NCBI RefSeq assembly: GCF_024124665.1
Contig: NZ_JAMXSB010000001.1
Span: forward strand, 434,001 to 498,000
Length of the DNA stretch: 64,000 nt
Direction: 5' to 3'
Source of the DNA: Pleionea sp. CnH1-48
GTDB taxonomy: Bacteria > Pseudomonadota > Gammaproteobacteria > Enterobacterales > Kangiellaceae
Shown here in pieces: positions 56,783 to 64,000 of the stretch (positions are counted from its first letter, which is position 1; every line of letters begins with the position of its first letter). The translations under genes and the position numbers were made by a program. The notes under the pieces were generated by a model. The model was not told the DNA's origin and searched no databases. It was given only the letters and a program-made list of their open reading frames with translations.

Positions 56783-58228
56783 TTAAACCTCACAGAGTAC
56801 TTTCGTTTCAAGCCGTCCAATCATTCTTAACGACTCAAAAAATTCTTTAATCATGTGGATATCTTTACGCCCTTTTTGACGCTCAACACCACTACTTAGA
56901 TCTAAGGTAATATCACTAAACTTGAATAACTGATGAACATTGTTTTGATTAATTCCACCAGCAATCATTATTTTTCTGTCATCACTGATGAGCGTCCTTA
57001 TGTTATCAACTAAATCCCAGTCAAACGCATCACCACTACCACCGAGTTCTGTAGGATGTTTATAGTCAAATAACAATTTATCACACACTTCAATATAAGC
57101 AGCGGCATCTCTAACCGAAGCTTCATCTTTCACTCTAACGGCTTTAATTAGCTCTACATTTTCTGGCAACGAATGTCTTAATGTTTGGCAAAACTCGACA
57201 GGCTCATTACCGTGAAGCTGAACACTCGCTAACTGACAGCGATGAGTCGTTTCCACAATTTTCTCTTCGGTTTCATCAACAAAAACACCAACATATTTCC
57301 CTGGCTGCTGCTTTACAATATCAGCAGCTCTAGTAACATCAATCACTCGAGCCGACTTTGTATAAAACATAAATCCAACCATAGAGGCACCATTAGAGAA
57401 GGCTGCTTTCGCTTCGTCCACATTAGCCACACCACATAACTTTACTTTCCCATACGTCAATGCTTTGGCAGCTTGCCCGATATCATCCGCACTCATTAGC
57501 GAAGAGCCGACTAAAAAAGCATCCGCATAAGGAGCCAGGCGAGCGATATCTTGTCGGTTAGATATTCCGGACTCAGACACCAGCAAACGGTCATCAGGAA
57601 TCAATGAAGCTAAAGCTTCTGTGACGTTTAAGTCAGTCGTTAAACTTCTTAAATCTCTGTTATTAACGCCGATTATTTCTGCACCTAGCTCAACGGCTCT
57701 TTTGCACTCTTGCTCGGTATGAACTTCTGTTAAAACATCTAACTTCAAACTTTTGGCGACTTCACTGAGATTCTTATATTCCTCATCTGTTAACACCGAA
57801 AGCATTAACAAAATAGCGTCGGCACCGTAATAGCGCGCCTCAAAAATTTGGTAGTCATCAATAAAGAAGTCTTTACACAAAACAGGCTGAGAGACTTTCT
57901 CTCGAACAAGACGAAGATCTTCATGTACTCCAGAAAAGTATTTTGTATCCGTTAAAACCGATATTGCATCAGCGCAGGGCTTATAAGCCTCGACAAGTTC
58001 ATCAACGGACAGGTCAGGTCGAATCAGTCCACGAGAAGGCGACGCTTTTTTATACTCCATAATAAAGCGGCTACCAGGACGTGCTAGTGCCTCATGTAGA
58101 GAACGATCTGATGCAGTTAAATCTTTATTCAAGTGTTCAACTGGATTTTGAGCTTTGCGTTGAGCGATTTCATTTCTTTTATGCTCAACAATCTCCTGCA
58201 ATACATTTCTGCTCGGCTTACTGGCCAT
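56783..58228 (-). CDS. trpCF: TrpC-TrpF bifunctional enzyme (IGP synthase / PRA isomerase)
   Basis: This 481-residue fusion of two barrels carries two consecutive steps. Residues 1-255 are indole-3-glycerol-phosphate synthase (FIMEYKKASPSRGLIRPD; VLCKDFFIDDYQI; LVSESGISNR). Residues about 258-470 are phosphoribosylanthranilate isomerase (KLCGVANVDEAKAA; QLHGNEPVEFC; DLSSGVER). The same fusion is known from enteric bacteria. The start overlaps trpD by 11 nt. Confidence 0.95.
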   Translation of the reverse strand: MASKPSRNVLQEIVEHKRNEIAQRKAQNPVEHLNKDLTASDRSLHEALARPGSRFIMEYKKASPSRGLIRPDLSVDELVEAYKPCADAISVLTDTKYFSGVHEDLRLVREKVSQPVLCKDFFIDDYQIFEARYYGADAILLMLSVLTDEEYKNLSEVAKSLKLDVLTEVHTEQECKRAVELGAEIIGVNNRDLRSLTTDLNVTEALASLIPDDRLLVSESGISNRQDIARLAPYADAFLVGSSLMSADDIGQAAKALTYGKVKLCGVANVDEAKAAFSNGASMVGFMFYTKSARVIDVTRAADIVKQQPGKYVGVFVDETEEKIVETTHRCQLASVQLHGNEPVEFCQTLRHSLPENVELIKAVRVKDEASVRDAAAYIEVCDKLLFDYKHPTELGGSGDAFDWDLVDNIRTLISDDRKIMIAGGINQNNVHQLFKFSDITLDLSSGVERQKGRKDIHMIKEFFESLRMIGRLETKVLCEV

Positions 58229-59228
58229 GAGTAAGCTCCGCTATTTTTTCCAGACGCTGTGCGACTCGACCAGAATCCAGCGCATCAATAGCCAGTTCAG
58301 CTCCTGACTTTAGATCATCGGCAACACCAGCTAAATATAAGATAGCAGCAGTGTTAAGGGCGATGGCATCACGATGCTCTCGCTTTCCACACCCTTTTAA
58401 TACACACAGCAATGCAGCAGAGATATCAACAGGATCACTGAGTTGCAGCGTGGATAAGTCGGCACGAGGAATACCCGCTTGCTCAGGAGTAATCTCAATC
58501 ATTTCGATTGCTCCATCGTTTAGGTGAGCTGCTTGTGTTGTAGTATGTAAAGCAATTTCATCCAGCCCTCCACCATTAACAATCAGCGCCTTCTTGCAGC
58601 CTAAGTTATGTAAAGCTTCCGCCATAGGTTTTAAGAGCCGAGGATCGTAGACCCCCATCAGTTGAACATCGGGTTGAGCAGGATTGGCTAATGGCCCAAT
58701 CAGATTGAATAAAGTTCGAGTCTTTAACGTTTGTCGAACAGGCATGACATGTTTCACACCGGGGTGATACATAGGAGCAAAAAGAAAACAGAAATTTAGC
58801 TCTTCCAAACATCTCGCTGCGACTTCCGGCGTGGTATCCAACTTTACGCCAAAGCTTGCTAATAGATCCGAAGACCCGCTTTTTGATGATACCGAACGGT
58901 TACCATGTTTTGCGACTTTTACACCACACTCAGCGGCCACTAAAGCGACCATTGTAGAAATGTTTATAGTGCCCAAGCCATCTCCACCCGTACCACAAGT
59001 ATCAACGACCATACCTTGTGGTCGATTAAAAGGTGTCGCTGAAGCTCTTAGCGCCGATGCAGCGCCAGCAATTTCCTCAGGCTGCTCACCTTTTATCTTT
59101 AAAGCAACAAGGAGTGCCGAAATCTCTATCTCCGACAACTCTCCTCGAACAATTCGCTCGATGGTTGTTTGAGCTAGATCTTGGTCAAGGCTCTCACCCT
59201 GATAAAGTTTTTCCATAACTGAATTCAT
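58218..59228 (-). CDS. trpD: anthranilate phosphoribosyltransferase
   Basis: This 336-residue enzyme adds phosphoribosyl from PRPP to anthranilate. The PRPP-binding loop is DTCGTGGDGLGTINIST. KHGNRSVSSKSGSSDLLASF and LFNLIGPLANPA are also diagnostic. The ATGA overlap with trpG favours the start at 59228 over the Met four codons later. Unlike E. coli, TrpG and TrpD are separate proteins. Confidence 0.96.
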   Translation of the reverse strand: MNSVMEKLYQGESLDQDLAQTTIERIVRGELSEIEISALLVALKIKGEQPEEIAGAASALRASATPFNRPQGMVVDTCGTGGDGLGTINISTMVALVAAECGVKVAKHGNRSVSSKSGSSDLLASFGVKLDTTPEVAARCLEELNFCFLFAPMYHPGVKHVMPVRQTLKTRTLFNLIGPLANPAQPDVQLMGVYDPRLLKPMAEALHNLGCKKALIVNGGGLDEIALHTTTQAAHLNDGAIEMIEITPEQAGIPRADLSTLQLSDPVDISAALLCVLKGCGKREHRDAIALNTAAILYLAGVADDLKSGAELAIDALDSGRVAQRLEKIAELTHGQ

Positions 59229-59815
59229 GATGATGCCTCTTGTTGAAAAAGTAATTGGTTCACCGCAGCTTTTAGCAAAGCCGAACCTTGAGTTGTTAGT
59301 ATGGATTCAGGATGAAACTGAAAGCCCAATAAATTAAGTTGAGAATGATAAATACTCATAATTAAATCATCTGCCTGAGCAATCACTTCGAAGCCCTCAG
59401 GTACCTGTGAAGCTACTAATGAGTGATAACGTCCCACAGGTAAGGGACTAGCAAAGTTTTCGAAACAAAAACGCTTAGTGTGAACGAGAGCAGAGGTTTT
59501 ACCATGCACCGGTAACTCAGCCTGAACCACAACACCGCCAAGCTGCTCTACCATAAGTTGATGTCCTAAGCAGATCCCCAAGAATGGAAGTTTTCCCTTA
59601 AGTTGCAATAATAACTCCCCGCAAATACCTGCATCAGCAGGCTTGCCAGGACCAGGAGAAAGCACCACCAAATCATGGTTCAATGCCATTTCTACAGCTT
59701 GCTTCAATGGAATGTTATTTCTGATTACGGAGACTTCATGTCCCATGCAACGAAACTCGTCCACCAGGTTGTAGGTAAACGAATCAAAGTTATCGATAAA
59801 TAAAACCTTAGCCAT
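59225..59815 (-). CDS. trpG: anthranilate synthase, glutaminase component
   Basis: A 196-residue class I glutamine amidotransferase. It has NFDSFTYNLVDEF, LSPGPGKP, nucleophile FLGICLGHQ and FQFHPES with the catalytic His/Glu. It supplies ammonia to TrpE. Start and stop overlap by one base with trpE (TAATG) and by four with trpD. Confidence 0.96.
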   Translation of the reverse strand: MAKVLFIDNFDSFTYNLVDEFRCMGHEVSVIRNNIPLKQAVEMALNHDLVVLSPGPGKPADAGICGELLLQLKGKLPFLGICLGHQLMVEQLGGVVVQAELPVHGKTSALVHTKRFCFENFASPLPVGRYHSLVASQVPEGFEVIAQADDLIMSIYHSQLNLLGFQFHPESILTTQGSALLKAAVNQLLFQQEASS

Positions 59816-61395
59816 TAGCTTGCCTCCTTAACGGCAGCCGATTGAATGGCGGCTATCACAGCAGCGGCTTTGCTCGATGTTTCTTGTGCCTCAGCCATGG
59901 GATCAGAGTCGAAAACAATGCCTGCGCCAGCTGATACAGTTGCCTGTTGGTTTTGCACTAATGCACTTCTAATCACGATGGCGGTATCCATATCACCAGC
60001 CGCATTCAGATACCCCATAGCACCTCCATAAACACCCCGACGCTTTCCTTCGTACTGTCGTAGTAATTGAGATGCTTTCACTTTGGGTGCACCCGTTAAC
60101 GTTCCCATGTTCATACAAGCCTGATAAGCAGACAAAGCATCGTATTGCTTATCAAGTTGTCCACTCACTTTAGAGACCAGATGCATAACATGAGAATAAC
60201 GATCCACTTCCATCAAGCGATCCAGTTTTCGAGAGCCTGGCACACAAACTCGTGCGACATCGTTACGAGCGAGATCCACTAGCATAGAATGTTCAGCTTT
60301 TTCTTTTTCGTCACTTTTCAGTTCCAACTCAATACGGGCATCAAGATCTGCATCGATCTCACCGTTATCCTTTTGTCCTCGTCTACGAGTTCCGGCAATA
60401 GGATAAATACTGAGTGTGGAGGTATCCGCATCAACTTTTACCGCACTTTCGGGAGATGCACCAAAGAGAACATAATCAGGTGTTTGCACATAAAACATAT
60501 AAGGGCTAGGATTGCTTTGTTTGAGTTCTTGATAGGCGTTATAAGGTTTGGAACAAGGTAACTTAAAATCTCGAGCAACGACCGTCTGAAAAACATCTCC
60601 CTGATAAACATGCTGCTTAACCTTTTTTACCAGCTCGCAATAACTTGCATCATCGAGGCTAAGTTTCGGTTGCTCAGGAGTCGGCAAAGAAGCATTCTTT
60701 TTCATCGTTGAAGGCAAAGCTTCCATCGATTCTAAAAGAGTCGCATGATGAGCAATTTTCTGCTGGTAATCATTTAGTACCGCCAGTTGACTAGCACCAG
60801 AAAACACTTTGCTTACTAATCGGTTATTATGGTTTCTATGATCAACCATCAAGAGCTGGTCGGCTAAGAAAAAATCATAATGAGGAAAGTCGTTAGAATC
60901 GGCAGGTAAAGAAGGAAGTGACTCAAAAAGTTCATAACAGTCAAAACTGAAAGTGCCTATCAATAAAGTACTGTAATCATCAATAGACTGGCTTTGTACC
61001 AAACTCATGATGTTTCGAAGCACATCAAAAACACTGGCAGAGTGCAACTTTTTAAACTCATCCACTTCCTGATGTAGAGACTGATGTGAGATTCGGATGT
61101 GTAACTGATGCTGACTCAACTCACTTTCATCAAAGAGACTCTGTAAATTACCAAGTAACTGCTCACCATTTGCATTAAGAGCGGTTACTAATACCTGCTC
61201 GAAAGTGCAACGAACCTGAAGTGCAGCAGATAGCATCATCACACTCTTGGTGTGCTCTTTAGTACTGATACTAGCCGTCTCTAAAAGAGCGCAAGGAGTG
61301 TCTTGCTCTTTCGTTAAGGTCTCAAATGCCCGCGATACCTCGAAGGGCATTGAGACTCGACGCGAAAGCGTTTGTACTTTATTGCTGTTAGACAT
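59815..61395 (-). CDS. trpE: anthranilate synthase, component I
   Basis: This 526-residue enzyme makes anthranilate from chorismate. Near the N-terminus, CALLETASISTKEH corresponds to the LLES tryptophan-binding element of enteric TrpE, so feedback inhibition by Trp is likely. The chorismate-binding C-terminus shows IAGTRRRG, DLARNDVARV, HLVSKVSG and TGAPKVKA. It starts inside the stop of the DAHP synthase gene (TAATG), so the two are translationally coupled. Confidence 0.96.
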   Translation of the reverse strand: MSNSNKVQTLSRRVSMPFEVSRAFETLTKEQDTPCALLETASISTKEHTKSVMMLSAALQVRCTFEQVLVTALNANGEQLLGNLQSLFDESELSQHQLHIRISHQSLHQEVDEFKKLHSASVFDVLRNIMSLVQSQSIDDYSTLLIGTFSFDCYELFESLPSLPADSNDFPHYDFFLADQLLMVDHRNHNNRLVSKVFSGASQLAVLNDYQQKIAHHATLLESMEALPSTMKKNASLPTPEQPKLSLDDASYCELVKKVKQHVYQGDVFQTVVARDFKLPCSKPYNAYQELKQSNPSPYMFYVQTPDYVLFGASPESAVKVDADTSTLSIYPIAGTRRRGQKDNGEIDADLDARIELELKSDEKEKAEHSMLVDLARNDVARVCVPGSRKLDRLMEVDRYSHVMHLVSKVSGQLDKQYDALSAYQACMNMGTLTGAPKVKASQLLRQYEGKRRGVYGGAMGYLNAAGDMDTAIVIRSALVQNQQATVSAGAGIVFDSDPMAEAQETSSKAAAVIAAIQSAAVKEAS

Positions 61396-62426
61396 TAGGC
61401 CACTTTCCGTTTCGCAGGTTGACGACCAGCGGCCTGAATAAAGGCATCCAGTTCTTTCATTAATTGAGCGAACTGCTCTGGATACAAAGATTGTTTACCA
61501 TCAGAAAGGGCTTGCTTGGGTTCATGATGAACCTCAATGATGACACCATCGGCACCTACTGCAACAGCGGCTTTCGCTAATGGTCCAACCAACTCTCGAA
61601 CACCGGTTCCATGTGAAGGATCAACAATGACGGGCAAATGAGACTTCTGTTTAATATAAGCCACGGCATTCAAATCTAATGTATTTCGAGTTGCGGTTTC
61701 AAAAGTACGAATCCCTCTTTCACATAAAATAACGTTGGGATTACCAGCATCAACGATGTACTCAGCAGCCAGTAACATCTCCTCTATAGTTGCAGCAATA
61801 CCGCGCTTAAGAATGACAGGCTTATTGGCTTTGCCGACTGCTTTTAAAAGATGAAAGTTTTGCATGTTACGAGCGCCAATTTGTAACGCGTCAACATGCT
61901 CACAAATCAGTTCTACGTCAGACGAATCCATCACTTCTGTTACCGCAGGTAATTGAATGTTGTTACTGACTGTCTGCATGGTTTTTAGCGCTTCCGCTCC
62001 GCCCCCCTGGAAACTATAAGGACTGGTTCTGGGTTTAAAAGCACCACCACGCAAAGCAACGGCTCCCGCTTCCTTAACTAACTTTGCTGTTTTTTCAAAA
62101 GACTCATAACTCTCTACAGCACATGGCCCAGCAATCACAGAAAAATGCTCTCCACCAAATGCAGCATCTCCAATTGACACCACAGAATCGGCTGGGTTGA
62201 GCTCTCGACTCACTAACTTATAGCTAGAAAGAATTGGTTTTACATCGTCAACCATTGGGTGAGCCGCAATATTAAGCCCTTGCAAAACACGTTCATCACC
62301 CAGGGCTCCAAGAACAATTCTTTCTACCCCTGGCATGTAGAGTGGTTTAAGTCCTGCACTTTCAATCTGACTTAAAATTTCGTCGGCATCGTTCTTGGTC
62401 GCTTCTGAGCGTAATACAATAATCAT
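61395..62426 (-). CDS. aroF: 3-deoxy-7-phosphoheptulonate synthase, type I-beta (DAHP synthase)
   Basis: The start is ATG 62426, with GAGG nine nt upstream; the frame continues further up only through the attenuator. The 343-residue protein has a short N-terminal ferredoxin-like/ACT-like domain (IIVLRSEATKNDADEILSQI, about 1-75). The barrel of the KDOPS-like I-beta DAHPS follows (IAGPCAVESYES; KPRTSPYSFQG; VDPSHGTG). This family is regulated through the N-terminal domain. It is unlike the enteric AroF/G/H I-alpha type. It opens the trp operon and feeds carbon into chorismate for tryptophan. Confidence 0.92.
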   Translation of the reverse strand: MIIVLRSEATKNDADEILSQIESAGLKPLYMPGVERIVLGALGDERVLQGLNIAAHPMVDDVKPILSSYKLVSRELNPADSVVSIGDAAFGGEHFSVIAGPCAVESYESFEKTAKLVKEAGAVALRGGAFKPRTSPYSFQGGGAEALKTMQTVSNNIQLPAVTEVMDSSDVELICEHVDALQIGARNMQNFHLLKAVGKANKPVILKRGIAATIEEMLLAAEYIVDAGNPNVILCERGIRTFETATRNTLDLNAVAYIKQKSHLPVIVDPSHGTGVRELVGPLAKAAVAVGADGVIIEVHHEPKQALSDGKQSLYPEQFAQLMKELDAFIQAAGRQPAKRKVA

Positions 62427-62470
62427 GATCTTCATCCTCAAAGTTAAAAAGTATTTGTTAAAAATTTTGC

Positions 62471-62499
62471 AAAAAAAAACCCGCCAATGGCGGGTTTTT
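62471..62499 (-). terminator. second trp attenuator terminator
   Basis: On the minus strand, AAAAACCCGCC-ATT-GGCGGGTTTTT plus a long T-run precedes the DAHP synthase start. The alternative antiterminator pairs GCGGGT at the end of leader 2 (62521-62526) with ACCCGC of the terminator (62490-62495). Confidence 0.9.
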
Positions 62500-62518
62500 G
62501 AAATCGACAGACACAGGC

Positions 62519-62587
62519 TCACCCGCTGAACCTTTTCAACGTGTGCCACCACCAGATGTTTGCGCTAATGTGTCTGTTGTTCATCAT
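62519..62587 (-). CDS. trpL: second trp leader peptide (three consecutive Trp codons)
   Basis: A 22-codon frame opens with ATGATG behind GAGAGAAG and encodes M-M-N-N-R-H-I-S-A-N-I-W-W-W-H-T-L-K-R-F-S-G. Three Trp codons in a row followed by a terminator form a classical attenuation leader. The AN(I)WWWH core also appears in the first leader, so the two probably arose by duplication. Confidence 0.9.
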   Translation of the reverse strand: MMNNRHISANIWWWHTLKRFSG

Positions 62588-62636
62588 TCTTCTCTCAGTT
62601 GTCTCTTAATGCTTTGTTTGTCTTATTTCTATCAGG

Positions 62637-62668
62637 CAAAAAAAAGCCCGCTTTATTTGAAGCGGGCT
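62637..62668 (-). terminator. first trp attenuator terminator
   Basis: On the minus strand, a perfect 9-bp stem AGCCCGCTT-CAAATA-AAGCGGGCT is followed by eight T's. GTGGGCT downstream of leader 1 (near 62703-62709) can pair instead with AGCCCGC of the stem, giving an antiterminator. It lies between the two leader peptides. Confidence 0.9.
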
Positions 62669-62708
62669 ATTAATTTTCTATTACGGTAACCAAACGCAAT
62701 GAAGCCCA

Positions 62709-62768
62709 CTAGGATGAATGCCACCACCAGTTTGCTTTTAAAGTGTTTGTTAAAATTGTTGTTTGCAT
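62709..62768 (-). CDS. trpL: first trp leader peptide (three consecutive Trp codons)
   Basis: A 19-codon frame encodes M-Q-T-T-I-L-T-N-T-L-K-A-N-W-W-W-H-S-S, ending with TAG. It starts about 29 nt after the predicted transcription start and has its own terminator 40 nt downstream. The ribosome site is weak. The ANWWWH core matches ANIWWWH in the second leader. Confidence 0.88.
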   Translation of the reverse strand: MQTTILTNTLKANWWWHSS

Positions 62769-62800
62769 TTGCTTAACTGCCGTAAATTCGTTCGTTGGAG

Positions 62801-62832
62801 ACAACTTAACTAATATAAGCCCAAGGTGTCAA
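62801..62832 (-). promoter_or_regulatory. trp promoter with TrpR-like operator
   Basis: On the minus strand TTGACA (62832-62827) and TTAAGT (62809-62804) are 17 nt apart, the same layout as E. coli trp (TTGACA-17-TTAACT). ATTAGTTAAGTTGT (62814-62801) matches the trp operator ACTAGTTAACTAGT at 11 of 14 positions and covers the -10 box. Confidence 0.78.
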
Positions 62833-62856
62833 TAAAAAAATTATACTAATTTGCTA

Positions 62857-63249
62857 TTAACTGACCATTTGCATGGGTCGGTTACCAAGAAAGCACCGAC
62901 TTTCTTCAACTTTTACCCAGCAATGCTTCATTTCTATGCCGCTGTCATCAGAACACCCCGACAACACCAAACGCACATCACTTATCATCCCACGAACAGG
63001 TAATTCGATCAGGTTGGATAAAATAATAGAGTCGCTATCTTCAGCATCAGCATAATCCACAGCGACTTTATGGGTCCCTCGGGTATCTTGATATTCAAGA
63101 AACAGCGCCAGCTTGCCATTCTGTTTTTGGTTAAATTGGATGTCGAGCAAAATATTAAGTGCAATCGACCAGCTCAGATCATTTTTAGTCGCATTACCTG
63201 CTTTAGGCAGATAATGTTCCGCTTCAAGGTAAATATAATTAGGTTTCAT
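62857..63249 (-). CDS. protein of unknown function, paralogue A
   Basis: This 130-residue protein opens with YIYLEAEHYLPKAGN and continues with DLSWSIALNILLDIQF, VAVDYADAEDSDSI and LSNLIELPVRGMI. It is predicted mainly beta and has no signal peptide. It aligns along its length with the protein at 63532 (EHYLPxAGNxTxxDLSWSIALN versus HQYLPGNGNQTDSDVSWSVALN). The family is not known to me. It is not part of the trp unit, which has its own promoter just downstream. Confidence 0.65.
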   Translation of the reverse strand: MKPNYIYLEAEHYLPKAGNATKNDLSWSIALNILLDIQFNQKQNGKLALFLEYQDTRGTHKVAVDYADAEDSDSIILSNLIELPVRGMISDVRLVLSGCSDDSGIEMKHCWVKVEESRCFLGNRPMQMVS

Positions 63250-63531
63250 AATCGTTATTATCAGGTTAGTCAGTTTCTATTTTTAATGACTTGCCAATTA
63301 GCTATTCATTCAGTATGAACGTCTGAAATGTCATCCTGGGGTTAGACAGCCCCACACTTCAAAATACTGATACAGGACAAAGAGGTATCACTCGAATATT
63401 GCTAAGAAAATGGACAAACCATTATCTTTTTTTAAACAACAAATTTAATTCATGTACAAAAAAGGTGGTTAATAATCATTCAATCTGAATCTGAGATCAA
63501 GATATTTTTTCACTTTTTTATAGGCTGTCAC

Positions 63532-63924
63532 TTAAGCCATGCCAGATAATCTCTTGCTGCTATCGGGAATCTCGACCACTTTGACAAAAAGTTCTTGTAA
63601 TTCCGCGTCAGTCAAACCTACTCCCGCTAACAATATATCCATATTCTCTAAGGGTCCTTTGACCGGAATTTTCACCAGATTTGAAAATAAAAGTTCTTGC
63701 TCAACCTCTACTTCAATATGATCGATCGGGATAGCTTGCTTGCCTCGCACATCCCGATAGCTCAACGAAAGAGTCACTTCGGTTGGTTGCTTTACTTTAA
63801 CTTTTAACCACACGGCAAGATTTAACGCGACCGACCAGGAGACATCAGAATCGGTTTGGTTGCCATTGCCGGGCAGATATTGGTGTGGATATAAATGCGT
63901 AATTTTTACTGACTTCGACTTCAC
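63532..63924 (-). CDS. protein of unknown function, paralogue B
   Basis: The GTG at 63924 sits five nt behind TTTTGGAG and gives exactly 130 residues, the same length as paralogue A. An ATG at 63978 is less likely. Shared features are YLPGNGNQ, DVSWSVALN, SLSYRDVRGKQAI and LFSNLVKIPVKGP. Gene order and spacing suggest a tandem duplication. Function is unknown; no signal peptide or membrane segment was seen. Confidence 0.65.
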   Translation of the reverse strand: MKSKSVKITHLYPHQYLPGNGNQTDSDVSWSVALNLAVWLKVKVKQPTEVTLSLSYRDVRGKQAIPIDHIEVEVEQELLFSNLVKIPVKGPLENMDILLAGVGLTDAELQELFVKVVEIPDSSKRLSGMA

Positions 63925-64000
63925 AATAACTCCAAAATATCGAGACTTCGATATAAGTTTAGTCCAGCCATAGTGCATTTCATTATCATAATGAGAGATA

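Noticed and set aside
62427..62552. N-terminal extension of the DAHP synthase
   Set aside because: The extra 42 codons translate the second attenuator hairpin and the end of leader 2; a good ribosome site lies before ATG 62426.

Overview
The window looks like a chromosomal segment of a marine-type gammaproteobacterium. The evidence is an Escherichia-like trp promoter and attenuator logic, a fused TrpC-TrpF, TonB-dependent uptake, a GlyGly-CTERM secreted protease, YfcL and DUF2069 family proteins, and moderately low GC (roughly low-to-mid 40s by eye). A Kangiella/Aliikangiella/Pleionea-like organism would fit, but that is inference and no marker gene here proves it.
Layout. 1-5.2 kb holds small accessory genes (a cut-off GNAT acetyltransferase, a NUDIX hydrolase), a Zur-type repressor with a COG0523 zinc-chaperone GTPase, and small proteins of unknown function. 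5.2-12.3 kb is one giant secreted-toxin-like gene of 2368 codons. Its architecture resembles Photorhabdus Mcf2: a HopA1/HrmA-like N-terminus, a Cys-His-Asp protease-like centre and a TcdA/TcdB-type translocation domain. 12.8-24 kb holds envelope and secreted functions: a PA-domain trypsin, a TonB-dependent receptor, gamma-glutamyltransferase, a trefoil-like/FG-GAP protein and ApbE. 24-33.6 kb is a minus-strand block encoding ExbB, two ExbD, an AgmX/PglI-type TonB protein and several TPR (lipo)proteins. This gene set recalls the Agl-Glt envelope machine. 34-42 kb is housekeeping and accessory: a TlpA-like lipoprotein, a YihY protein, ArsC-WrbA-DUF2069, AhpD-like, a tautomerase, an AAC(6')-like acetyltransferase and a RAYT-like transposase.
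43-62.8 kb is an amino-acid biosynthesis island. aroC and a divergent aroA flank a small phage-like regulatory switch made of a CI-like gene, two other helix-turn-helix genes and operator-like repeats. A compact his operon follows: hisL attenuator, hisG, hisC fused to a HAD phosphatase, hisB, hisH, hisF, a hisA-hisI-hisE triple fusion, and hisD last. Convergent to it lies a trp supra-operon: DAHP synthase, trpE, G, D, CF, B, A.
The trp control region is the most striking regulatory find. A TTGACA-17-TTAAGT promoter has a TrpR-like operator over its -10 box, as in E. coli. It is followed by two complete tandem attenuators, each with its own Trp-Trp-Trp leader peptide and its own terminator. The window ends in two paralogous 130-residue proteins of unknown function.
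The most interesting items are the tandem trp attenuators, the Mcf2-like toxin, the trifunctional HisA-HisI-HisE protein, the HisC-HAD fusion, a possibly leaderless hisL, and the phage-like switch between aroC and aroA. No rRNA, tRNA or CRISPR array was seen.
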